NCBI GenBank assembly: GCA_002291495.1
Contig: DBAE01000182.1
Coordinates: 40,946-47,114, forward strand
Source of the DNA: Bacteriovoracaceae bacterium UBA1018
Lineage (GTDB): Bacteria; Bdellovibrionota; UBA1018
Direction of reading: 5' to 3'
DNA length: 6,169 bases
Part shown: positions 1 to 5,951 of the stretch, in pieces
How the letters are laid out: the number at the start of each line of letters is the position of its first letter
Numbering within the stretch: the first letter of the stretch is position 1
Made by a program: the position numbers and the translations under genes
The notes under the pieces: model-generated
Seen by the model: the letters and a program-made list of their open reading frames with translations, nothing else
What the model was told of the DNA's origin: nothing
Databases searched by the model: none

Positions 1-722
1 GCGTCGCTACCGTCGGTGTTCTTTACCGGTTTTCCTGAATCGTCGACGATCTTATAGATGAGATGCCAGAAAGATCCTTTACGATCCGTCGGAATCACTT
101 CGAGATCAGAGAGGGCGGTTTGACATCGTGTACACCAGTTGATGATTCGCTCACCGCGATAGATCAGGCCATCTTCGTAGAGTTTTACAAAAACTTCTCG
201 AACCGCCTTGGAAAGGCCCTCATCCATTGTAAATCGTTCCCGACTCCAATCGAGAGATGAGCCGAGGCGTCTTAACTGATTTTTGATTTGTCCGGCGTGA
301 TCATGCTTCCACTTCCAGGTGCGTTCTAAGAATTTTTCACGTCCAAGATCATGCCGAGAAAGGGGCTTGCCCGTTGGTCCCTTACCTTCTTTGGCGATCG
401 CTTTCTCTACTTGAGCTTGAGTTGCAATACCCGCATGGTCTGTACCTGGGAGCCAGAGCGTGTTGTCACCTTTCATCCGATGCCACCGCGCTAAGATATC
501 TTGAATCGTATTGGTCAGTGCATGCCCCATGTGCAAAACGCCTGTGACGTTTGGCGGAGGGATCATGATCGAAAAGGACTGTTGCCCTGGAGCGTTCTCA
601 TCGGAAGCCTGAAAACAGCCTGCCTCTTCCCAAAAATCATACGACTGGGATTCAAACCCGGCTGGCTCATAACTTTTTCCAAGAGTCCTTGGTTTCTGAC
701 GCAATACTGAATCTGTAGGCAT
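1..722 (-). CDS. valS: Valyl-tRNA synthetase, N-terminal 240 codons (3' end outside window)
   Basis: Class Ia aminoacyl-tRNA synthetase that charges tRNA-Val with valine in the cytoplasm. Translating the minus strand from the ATG at 722-720 gives an open frame of 240 codons running off the left edge, so most of the roughly 900-residue protein is missing. The Rossmann-fold start is clear: IPPPNVTGVLHMGHA (residues 54-68) contains the HIGH-type signature as HMGH at 64-67, and LPGTDHAGIATQ (91-102) is the ValS-type adenylation-site block. DLGREKF (125-131) and the entry into the CP1 editing domain, with INWCTRCQTALSDLEV (194-209), follow. Cys197 and Cys200 make a CxxC as in many non-enterobacterial ValS; E. 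coli lacks this pair. No Shine-Dalgarno is visible before the ATG and no other in-frame start lies close upstream. A promoter-like element ends almost at the start codon. Identity is certain; the start is likely. Confidence 0.97.
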   Translation of the reverse strand, partial: MPTDSVLRQKPRTLGKSYEPAGFESQSYDFWEEAGCFQASDENAPGQQSFSIMIPPPNVTGVLHMGHALTNTIQDILARWHRMKGDNTLWLPGTDHAGIATQAQVEKAIAKEGKGPTGKPLSRHDLGREKFLERTWKWKHDHAGQIKNQLRRLGSSLDWSRERFTMDEGLSKAVREVFVKLYEDGLIYRGERIINWCTRCQTALSDLEVIPTDRKGSFWHLIYKIVDDSGKPVKNTDGSD

Positions 723-730
723 AGGATTAC

Positions 731-759
731 TTATTATTTCTAAATTGAGAAAATCTCAA
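731..759 (-). promoter_or_regulatory. Promoter-like sequence of valS
   Basis: On the minus strand TTGAGA (759-754) matches a sigma-70 -35 box at 5 of 6 positions. A 17-base spacer leads to the A/T-rich TAATAA (736-731), a weak -10; the overlapping AATAAT fits the -10 consensus better but leaves only a 15-base spacer. A start site 6-8 bases past the -10 would fall at about 725-723, right against the valS ATG at 722. This is an inference from spacing and consensus only. Confidence 0.35.
745..759. promoter_or_regulatory. 15-base perfect dyad, candidate operator overlapping the valS -35
   Basis: TTGAGAAAATCTCAA is a perfect inverted repeat: two 6-base arms around a 3-base centre. It overlaps the proposed -35 box of valS, where a dimeric repressor would act. 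The arms do not extend beyond 6 bases, and no known binding-site family was recognised. It could also be a small hairpin or chance. Confidence 0.3.
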
Positions 760-813
760 CCAGTGGACGGACTGCAAATCAACCGTGTTCCACGAGTTGT
801 ATTCATTGATGGG

Positions 814-911
814 TTTTGGCTTCAGACGAGGAAGATTTAAAAAAATAACCGGAGTGTACGCTCGGTACATGAGGATTATTTTTTTAAATCTGACGAAGTA
901 TTAAGCCAAAA
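814..911 (-). terminator. Long hairpin after slyD, probable terminator
   Basis: The region between slyD and valS (723-918) holds no gene but has a large dyad. Outer arms 814-822 (TTTTGGCTT) and 903-911 (AAGCCAAAA) pair perfectly over 9 bases. After an internal loop of about 10 bases on each side, 833-848 and 876-891 pair over 16 bases, mostly A/T, with a run of seven A/T pairs. The apex (849-875) can form a third stem from 855-859 (TGTAC) and 865-869 (GTACA). The outer arm starts seven bases after the slyD stop codon, so it would form at the 3' end of the slyD message. It is not a classical terminator: the U-run is inside the stem rather than just after a GC-rich hairpin. A role in termination or 3'-end stability is inferred. 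Confidence 0.5.
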
Positions 912-918
912 GACACAA

Positions 919-1398
919 TTAATGATGGCCGTCTGGTCCGTGGGCGTGCCCGTGGTCTAACTCATCCTGAGTCGCATCTCGAATATTGAGGACTTCGACA
1001 TCAAAATGAAGGTTTTGACCTGCGAGCGGATGATTTCCGTCGATGCTCACTTTATCGCCTTCGACTTTTTCAATGGTGAAAACGATGCCTTGGCCGTCTG
1101 GAGTTTGTGTCTCAAACTGCATACCTTCTTCAATTTGCGCGTTCGGCGGAAATTGAGCGCGTTGAACAGTGAGTTTCAAATCAGAGTTCACTTCGCCGTA
1201 ACCTTCAGCTGCAGTGACAGTAACTTGTTTTTTGTCGCCGATGTTCAAACCAGCTAGAGCCGTCTCTAAACCAGGAACAATTTGCTGCGCGCCATGTAAG
1301 TAAGTAAATGGATCTTCTTTGCTGGACTGATCTAGGACCTCTCCTTTGGAACTTTTCAGGGAATATGCGAGATCGACAACTTTACCATTTTTAATCAT
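919..1398 (-). CDS. slyD: FKBP-type peptidyl-prolyl cis-trans isomerase, SlyD family
   Basis: Cytoplasmic prolyl isomerase and folding chaperone of the SlyD family, whose members often also bind nickel or other metals. The 159-residue product has the split FKBP fold: residues 1-69 with YLHGAQQIVPGLETALAG (33-50), the core FKBP motif, and AEGYGE (64-69). The insert-in-flap chaperone domain spans about 70-125, and the closing FKBP strand is NHPLAGQNLHFDVEVLNIRDAT (122-143), nearly the same as in E. coli SlyD. The C-terminus is His-rich but short, with five histidines at 149, 151, 153, 158 and 159; E. coli SlyD is 196 residues with a much longer metal-binding tail, so nickel capacity is probably lower. 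The ATG at 1398 is preceded by AAGGA with 7-base spacing, which fixes the start. The gene lies 99 bases after the flippase-like gene and is followed by a long hairpin. No convincing promoter was found in that gap. Confidence 0.96.
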   Translation of the reverse strand: MIKNGKVVDLAYSLKSSKGEVLDQSSKEDPFTYLHGAQQIVPGLETALAGLNIGDKKQVTVTAAEGYGEVNSDLKLTVQRAQFPPNAQIEEGMQFETQTPDGQGIVFTIEKVEGDKVSIDGNHPLAGQNLHFDVEVLNIRDATQDELDHGHAHGPDGHH

Positions 1399-1497
1399 TT
1401 GAGAGTCCTTTCGGTTTTACTCATAACACAGGTCAGGTATTGTGATGACATTTTTAGGGCCAAATTGAACTATTTCTTGAGTAGCTGGACGCATGCG

Positions 1498-2859
1498 TCA
1501 AGACGTTCTTTTAATCCGACCAATAAACTGAATCACTAGTCCCGGGAAGAGCGCTCCAACAACCACATTTGCCATAGCTAACCAATTGAGTGGTATTTCT
1601 GAATATTGACTGGCTTCGGCTCGCATATATCCAGCAACTCCGCAGTAAATGGCAAATGCGCTCACTAACCAAGGAATATAAACCTGCACTGTCAGCTTTC
1701 GTACCTGCCCGCGGACTATCATCCAATAAGCCGGGACAAGAGCTGCGATGTAGAGAGTGGTTCCTAAAAGGATCCATTTTAACCAATTTTGAATGGCAAG
1801 CTGCTCGTCCGGCGTCCATCGCCCATGAGACAAAAGATTTAAAATAAAGGGCGAAACGAGCCACAAAACTAGATTCTGTAATGCGGCCGCCCCTGCGACC
1901 TGCAGACCCAATTTCTTAACCTGAGTCAACTCTTCTCGTACCCAAGAGTTACCCGAATGAGCAGGTTTTTGATGACCAATCCACACCATGAAAAAGTTAG
2001 TGAGAGCGGTCGGAAGAGCTAACGAAAAATTAGCGATTTTCAAAGCAATCGCGTAGAGGCCGATGCTGGCTGGAGAGCTTACGTGCCCCGTAAAGACCAA
2101 ACCGAGGCAAAACAAATCCAGTGTCAGTACCCAATTATTGCACACTCCAGCCAAATGGTTCCAAATCGCGAAAGTCTGAAAACTTTCGAGCAAAGTAGAC
2201 ATGGGATCGGGTAGCCCTTTAATTTCTCGATCAGGCATAGCTCGGAGGGCTCTTAATGCAAAAAACCGAGCCAAAAAAGCGGAACTCAGTGCAGAAAAAA
2301 CTGAACCAGCCGCCAGAAACTCGAATCGAGAAGGGTAAAATAAACCTACGGTAATTGTCACCAATAGGAGCGAAAGCTTTTGAAACAAACTGACGATGTT
2401 GAGCTCTCGCAATCGAAGACCAACCCGTAGAAACTCTCGATCAGCCCCCCCAATTTGGGGAGCTATCGTAAAGGAGAACGCCCATAGGAGGATCGAAAAT
2501 CTAATCCAAAGACTAGATTCACCCAGAGGCAGAAAAAACATCCCAATCACAGAAATAATTAGCGCGGCCTGAGCTTTGGCCCAACCCATGAGTCGCAGGG
2601 CCTTAAGTCGCGCAGAAAATGCAGTTCTTCCTTCGTCCTTCCATTTCGAATAGTCACGATAGAGAACAGTTTCGGGTGAGATAAAAAACAAAAGCATGGG
2701 TGCAACCCAGGCCTGCGCGAGTGCGAGTTTTCCAAAGTTTTCCGGACTCAGCGCCCAAATAAGCACTAAAGAAAGCCCAGCATCAGAAAATCGAGTTACA
2801 GCATGTTCGATCGTGTTTAAGAATCCGTGTTTAAACCACTGTCGCTGGGTGCTGCTCAT
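1498..2859 (-). CDS. Polysaccharide/oligosaccharide flippase-like membrane protein (Wzx/PST type)
   Basis: A 453-residue, highly hydrophobic protein with about 12 likely membrane segments (roughly 23-38, 46-62, 95-112, 116-134, 158-174, 181-203, 236-256, 263-293, 318-345, 360-382, 390-409 and 425-447). Size and topology match the MATE/PST (MVF) superfamily, whose Wzx members move lipid-linked sugars across the inner membrane. Two stretches resemble family signatures: LSPENFGKLALAQAW (37-51), like the 'GpeeFGlyala' block after the first helix, and SIGLYAIALKIANF (265-278), like the mid-protein 'vGlYslAyki' block. The start at 2859 is 10 bases after the stop of the phosphorylase gene, with a weak GGA before it, so coupled translation is likely. 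No glycosyltransferase or polymerase gene is nearby, so the substrate cannot be inferred. Membrane protein is near certain; flippase family is probable; exact function is unknown. Confidence 0.72.
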   Translation of the reverse strand: MSSTQRQWFKHGFLNTIEHAVTRFSDAGLSLVLIWALSPENFGKLALAQAWVAPMLLFFISPETVLYRDYSKWKDEGRTAFSARLKALRLMGWAKAQAALIISVIGMFFLPLGESSLWIRFSILLWAFSFTIAPQIGGADREFLRVGLRLRELNIVSLFQKLSLLLVTITVGLFYPSRFEFLAAGSVFSALSSAFLARFFALRALRAMPDREIKGLPDPMSTLLESFQTFAIWNHLAGVCNNWVLTLDLFCLGLVFTGHVSSPASIGLYAIALKIANFSLALPTALTNFFMVWIGHQKPAHSGNSWVREELTQVKKLGLQVAGAAALQNLVLWLVSPFILNLLSHGRWTPDEQLAIQNWLKWILLGTTLYIAALVPAYWMIVRGQVRKLTVQVYIPWLVSAFAIYCGVAGYMRAEASQYSEIPLNWLAMANVVVGALFPGLVIQFIGRIKRTS

Positions 2860-2869
2860 TGATTCCAGC

Positions 2870-3586
2870 TTAAGGAATATCTTTTAAAACTTCGAGCGCT
2901 GATTTGAGGCAAAGATTCATGGACGCCTTTAGGCCTTCAGGATCAGGATTGTAAACGCCTTCATCCCACTTTAGCGGGCTACCATCGAGGACTAACATCC
3001 CTCCTGTTTTGACTCCTCGAAGACTTCCGATGACAAACAGAGTTGAACACTCCATCTCAACTGCATGGACTCCGCTCTCGCTGTAGAGCTTCAACTCATC
3101 GTCGATCTTTCCTGGATAAAAAAGATCGGTAGTGACGATTGGACCTGCGCGGCCTTTCCAGCCTTGAGCACGAAGCGTTAAAATGAGTCCGGTTGAAAGT
3201 TCAAGATCAGCTACTGCGGGATAGGCCACAGGAATCATCAGAGCAGAAACGCCGTCTTTTCTAACTGCTGAAGTAGCAACGACAATGTCCCCTACCTTGG
3301 TTTTTTCGTAGAGTCCACCGGCCGTTCCGATTCGAATAATGGCTTTGGCGCCAACATCGATCAATTCTTGGAAGCAAATGGCTGCTCCGGCCGAACCCAC
3401 TCCATGAGACATGATCAGGATCTTTTTGCCTTCGTAGGTACCCACATAAGAGTGGTACTCACGATTTTTCGCAACAGGCTTTGGATCTTTTAAAAAAGTG
3501 GAAAAATAAGCAGCACGTTCAGGTGAGCCACAAGTGACCACTCTCGCGTAATCAGCATTGGAGTCGAGGTGAATATGGGGTTTCAT
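2870..3586 (-). CDS. Nucleoside phosphorylase, PNP-I (hexameric) family, probably purine-specific
   Basis: Cytoplasmic enzyme expected to split nucleosides with phosphate into free base and ribose-1-phosphate (salvage). The 238-residue length is typical of the PNP/UDP family. Visible active-site parts are CGSPER (19-24) with Arg24, NREY (41-44) with Arg42, SHGVGSAG (60-67), IIRIGTAGG (83-91) with Arg85 and Thr88 for phosphate, and VEMECSTLF (177-185), in which Glu178-Met179-Glu180 bind the ribose. LDGSPLKWDEG (200-210) places Asp201 where purine-specific members carry the general acid. The uracil-binding Gln/Arg of E. coli uridine phosphorylase (FYPGQER) are replaced here by FYPGKID (156-162), which argues against uridine phosphorylase. 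Lys193-Asp209 and its surroundings closely resemble Plasmodium PNP as remembered. The usual GDPxR is GSPER, an unusual Asp-to-Ser change. The gene follows the symporter by 17 bases and precedes the flippase by 10. Substrate is inferred. Confidence 0.9.
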   Translation of the reverse strand: MKPHIHLDSNADYARVVTCGSPERAAYFSTFLKDPKPVAKNREYHSYVGTYEGKKILIMSHGVGSAGAAICFQELIDVGAKAIIRIGTAGGLYEKTKVGDIVVATSAVRKDGVSALMIPVAYPAVADLELSTGLILTLRAQGWKGRAGPIVTTDLFYPGKIDDELKLYSESGVHAVEMECSTLFVIGSLRGVKTGGMLVLDGSPLKWDEGVYNPDPEGLKASMNLCLKSALEVLKDIP

Positions 3587-3603
3587 AATGTCTCAGAGTT
3601 AAA

Positions 3604-4926
3604 TCATGACTCAGAAGCCGGCACAATGGCGCTTGCATTCATATTCGGATTTGAACCACCTGTGGTGCTAAATGCACCCGCAGTGGCCAACTCCGCAGCA
3701 GGTCCACCATTGAGTGGCAAACCTTCCCATCGCGCTACAATCGCTGTCGCTAAACAGTTACCGAAGAGATTGACTGCTGTTCTGGCCATATCCATGAACT
3801 CGTCGACTGCTAGAATCAAAGCGATCCCTTCCAACGGAAGGCCGAAAGTTGTCAGGGTGCCCGAAAGAACAACAACCGAAGCTCGCGGCACTGCTGCAAC
3901 ACCTTTTGTGGTGAGCATCAAGGTCAGCATCATGACTAGCTGAGTTTGAAGCGTGAGTTCGATCCCGGCAGCTTGTGCCACAAACACAGAGGCAACAGCC
4001 AAGTGCAGGGTTGATCCATCGAGATTAAAGCTGTAACCCATCGGTAGTACGAAGCTCGTGATCCTCCGAGGAACGCCGAATTTTTCCATCGACTCCATAG
4101 CCATTGGGTAAGCGGATTCACTGGATGTTGTGGCAAATGCTAAGATGAGCGCGCTCTTAATTTGCTTAATGAAAGCGATGAACGGCACCTTGAAATAACG
4201 TGCGATCGGGTAAAGCACAAACACTACAAAGAATAAGAGTGCGGCATAGAGGGTTCCGACCAGCTTAAGAAGTGGAACAATGACTTGCCAACCATGCTCA
4301 GCAACACTCGCTGCCATCGCTGCACCTACTCCAAGTGGAGCAAGCATCATGATGTATCCGGTAAACTTAAACATCGCTTCAGCTAGAGCTTCGGAGAACT
4401 GAACGATTGGTCTTCCGCGTTCACCAATGGAGAGAACCGCAAATCCAAGAAGAGTTGCAAAGATCACAATTTGAAGGACATCTCCGCGTGCAATTGCGTC
4501 AACAATATTGGTAGGGAGCAAATGCTCGACAAAACCGCCCCAGGTCATCTTAGTTTCGGCGGCCTTGGAAACCGAGTCCGCAATCCCAGTTCCGATTTGG
4601 AGTCCATCTCCAGGACGCGCGAGATTAACTGCGAGTAATCCCACAACCAAGGCGAGAGTCGTAGCGACTTCGAAGTAGATGAAAGAACGGATACCCATGA
4701 GGCCCAGATTCTTCATGCTTCCAGCGCCAGCAATTCCCACGACGATCGTCGAGATGATCAAAGGTGCGATAATGCATTTGATCCCGTGGAGGAAGAGCCC
4801 GCGAAATGGAGTCAGAGCGGGTGCCCAATGAGGAGCCCAAACTCCAATAATAAATCCAGCTGCCAAGGCGATAAAAATCCATTGAGTAAGCGAGATGCGG
4901 CCTAGCCACTTGAGCGATTTAGTCAT
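3604..4926 (-). CDS. Dicarboxylate/amino acid:cation symporter (DAACS, GltP/DctA-like)
   Basis: Inner-membrane secondary transporter of the SLC1/DAACS family, importing glutamate, aspartate or C4-dicarboxylates with protons or sodium. The 440-residue length is standard. The re-entrant hairpin and helix motifs are in order: HP1 serine block ATTSSESAYP (265-274), TM7 motif NLDGSTLH (301-308), HP2 TTKGVAAVPRAS (339-350), and TM8 DEFMDMARTAVNLFGN (375-390). Arg382, equal to the residue that binds the substrate side-chain carboxylate in GltPh, is kept, so an acidic substrate is likely. The GltPh sodium ligand Asp405 is Asn390 here, as in many bacterial GltP/DctA relatives, which fits proton coupling but does not prove it. 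The last 34 residues (407-440) form a Gly/Ala/Ser/Thr/Asn-rich tail. The ATG at 4926 follows AAGGAG at 5-base spacing, the strongest ribosome site in this unit. It is the first gene of a probable three-gene operon. Confidence 0.95.
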   Translation of the reverse strand: MTKSLKWLGRISLTQWIFIALAAGFIIGVWAPHWAPALTPFRGLFLHGIKCIIAPLIISTIVVGIAGAGSMKNLGLMGIRSFIYFEVATTLALVVGLLAVNLARPGDGLQIGTGIADSVSKAAETKMTWGGFVEHLLPTNIVDAIARGDVLQIVIFATLLGFAVLSIGERGRPIVQFSEALAEAMFKFTGYIMMLAPLGVGAAMAASVAEHGWQVIVPLLKLVGTLYAALLFFVVFVLYPIARYFKVPFIAFIKQIKSALILAFATTSSESAYPMAMESMEKFGVPRRITSFVLPMGYSFNLDGSTLHLAVASVFVAQAAGIELTLQTQLVMMLTLMLTTKGVAAVPRASVVVLSGTLTTFGLPLEGIALILAVDEFMDMARTAVNLFGNCLATAIVARWEGLPLNGGPAAELATAGAFSTTGGSNPNMNASAIVPASES

Positions 4927-4961
4927 AGAAGCTCCTTAGCCCAATTTTCAACGTGTGTCAT
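4923..4961 (-). other. Possible 12-codon upstream ORF overlapping the symporter start
   Basis: An ATG at 4961-4959, directly after a run of A residues, opens the frame MTHVENWAKELL and ends in a TGA at 4925-4923. That stop overlaps the symporter ATG (4926-4924) in the ATGA arrangement typical of coupled translation. The frame reads through the symporter's AAGGAG ribosome site, so its translation could affect initiation there. It has no clear ribosome site of its own, and a frame this short can occur by chance. Confidence 0.2.
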
Positions 4962-4986
4962 TTTTTTTGGTGCCCATTATTAGAGC

Positions 4987-5014
4987 ATTTTAGTCAAGTC
5001 ACTTTCGGCGTCGA
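4987..5014 (-). promoter_or_regulatory. Promoter-like pair for the symporter operon
   Basis: On the minus strand TAAAAT (4992-4987) matches a sigma-70 -10 box at 5 of 6 positions. TCGACG (5014-5009) lies 16 bases upstream and matches the -35 at 4 of 6. The -35 falls inside the 5001-5018 dyad, which would suit repression or activation by a bound protein. This would leave a leader of about 55 bases, including an A8 run (4968-4961). The evidence is consensus matching only. Confidence 0.28.
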
Positions 5015-5018
5015 AAGT
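5001..5018. promoter_or_regulatory. 18-base perfect dyad upstream of the symporter, candidate operator
   Basis: ACTTTCGGCGTCGAAAGT consists of perfect 7-base arms (ACTTTCG and CGAAAGT) around a 4-base centre. A further GT/AC match lies outside it after one mismatch on each side. It sits 75-92 bases before the symporter ATG and over the proposed -35. As RNA it would be a hairpin, but no T-run follows on either strand, so an operator is more likely than a terminator. The binding protein is unknown. Confidence 0.35.
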
Positions 5019-5052
5019 AACGGGAGATTCATCCTTAAGCCGTCTCGTGTAT

Positions 5053-5083
5053 TAAGATTTCTCCAAAGCGGGTCGTAATCTTA
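5053..5083 (-). other. Weak hairpin overlapping the methyltransferase stop codon
   Basis: TAAGATT (5083-5077 on the minus strand, beginning with the methyltransferase stop) can pair with AATCTTA (5059-5053) across a 17-base loop. The stem is A/T-rich and no U-tract follows, so it would be a poor intrinsic terminator. It is the only structure found close to that stop. The rest of the 4927-5080 gap holds the symporter's leader and dyad but no gene. Confidence 0.2.
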
Positions 5084-5902
5084 CTGACGTCGAATGATGA
5101 TCAAATTGTTATCAGCTAGGTTCAAGTTAGGTCGGTACATAGTCACATAGTCGACCGAGTAATCCGTCTTTGAGAAGTACTCTTTATATCTGAGCAAGTC
5201 CTCAGTGGTCACATCCTCAATAATGTAGATTCCACTTTCTGACAGCTTGGAGATGGAATTTTCAAACAAGCAGCTACCTGCTTTGAAGGTATGTAAACCG
5301 TCATCCAGCATAAAATCAAAGTCGGAAAGACCCACTGTGCGCCAGAACGCTTGAATTGCTGCAGGATCGGTTTGATCCATATAATAAGTTTTGATTCTCT
5401 CTTCTTCGAATAAAATCTTTTTGTCGATATCAGCACCAATCACTTCGGCATTTGGAAAGTAGTCGCGCCAAACACGGTGACTCGCGCCAGGCATTCTTCT
5501 CAGGCCTTTCACCGGCGCAATCGACTCATCATTAGTACCTAAGCCGCACTCAAATACCTTTTTGACGTGAAGTCGGCAGTGAGAAAACAACATCGAATAG
5601 AAGTCAGTATAGGAATGAGGGGCCCACGGATATAAATGTCCCGAAGTTTTGATTGATCCTTTATCGGAACCATAGCGATCACAGAGATCGGCCAACAAAT
5701 TTTTCTTATTCTTTTTATAGTAAGCAACAAACTTATGATCCAGCCCGGACTCAAGTTGATCAACTCGATCATCAGTTCCTTTTTGGCGCAAATAGCGTTT
5801 TATTGCGCCCTTGAAAACCACACTATCCAATTGAACAATCATTTTTCGCACGGATTGTGTCTGAGATTTGAGAGACGAATTTTTATTCGTGATTGAGTCC
5901 AT
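5081..5902 (-). CDS. Class I SAM-dependent methyltransferase, MycE-like (metal-dependent O-methyltransferase type)
   Basis: A 273-residue soluble protein with a recognisable class I methyltransferase core after about 70 N-terminal residues of no known type. The order of motifs matches the MycE (mycinamicin sugar O-methyltransferase) group: DLCDRYGSDKGS (72-83), HSYTDFYSMLF (96-106), motif I VFECGLGTN (116-124), GASHRVWRDYFPNAEVIGADID (139-160) with Asp158/Asp160 for the SAM ribose, DQTDP (176-180), FDFMLDDGLHTF (195-206) and IYIIEDV (225-231). By family analogy Asp200 or Asp201 with Glu229 and Asp230 would bind Mg2+; the usual DDGSH reads DDGLH here. The substrate may be a hydroxyl on a sugar or other small molecule, but nothing in the context identifies it. 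ATG 5902 is chosen because AAGGA lies 8 bases upstream; Met21 is a weaker alternative. It follows ung by 49 bases. Confidence 0.8.
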   Translation of the reverse strand: MDSITNKNSSLKSQTQSVRKMIVQLDSVVFKGAIKRYLRQKGTDDRVDQLESGLDHKFVAYYKKNKKNLLADLCDRYGSDKGSIKTSGHLYPWAPHSYTDFYSMLFSHCRLHVKKVFECGLGTNDESIAPVKGLRRMPGASHRVWRDYFPNAEVIGADIDKKILFEEERIKTYYMDQTDPAAIQAFWRTVGLSDFDFMLDDGLHTFKAGSCLFENSISKLSESGIYIIEDVTTEDLLRYKEYFSKTDYSVDYVTMYRPNLNLADNNLIIIRRQ

Positions 5903-5911
5903 CCTAATGTT

Positions 5912-5929
5912 CCTTCTTTGGGTCGAAGG
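5912..5929 (-). promoter_or_regulatory. Small stem that pairs with the methyltransferase ribosome-binding site
   Basis: CCTTC (5929-5925 on the minus strand) can pair with GAAGG (5916-5912), an 8-base loop between them. The second arm covers most of the AAGGA ribosome site of the methyltransferase gene, so the stem could lower its translation. With only five pairs, chance is a real alternative. Confidence 0.15.
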
Positions 5930-5951
5930 CTATCAGCACGAGTTAAAAGAA

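Noticed and set aside
63..710. Plus-strand open frames at 63-260 and 501-710
   Set aside because: Both are antisense to the valS frame, which has unmistakable synthetase motifs throughout this stretch.
723..918. T-box or tRNA-like leader upstream of valS
   Set aside because: No T-box core sequence, no acceptor/anticodon geometry and no antiterminator was seen; the structure there belongs next to the slyD stop codon.
1006..1257. Plus-strand open frame of 83 codons inside slyD
   Set aside because: It lies wholly within slyD on the other strand, has no family resemblance and is explained as a shadow of a well-supported gene.
1399..1497. A slyD promoter in the gap after the flippase-like gene
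   Set aside because: Several weak hexamers were tried (TTGACG at 1502-1497, TTTGGC, TTATGA) but none had both a fair -35 and -10 at 16-18 bases.
2870..3586. Uridine phosphorylase or MTA/SAH nucleosidase
   Set aside because: The Gln and Arg that bind uracil are absent. The phosphate-binding Arg residues (24, 42, 85) are kept, which nucleosidases do not need, and the Asp201 loop is of purine phosphorylase type.
3569..3943. Plus-strand open frame of 124 codons over the start of the phosphorylase gene and end of the symporter gene
   Set aside because: It is antisense to two confident genes and its translation shows no recognisable domain.
5001..5018. Intrinsic terminator after the methyltransferase gene
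   Set aside because: The hairpin is perfect but neither strand has a T-run after it, and it lies over 60 bases past the stop.
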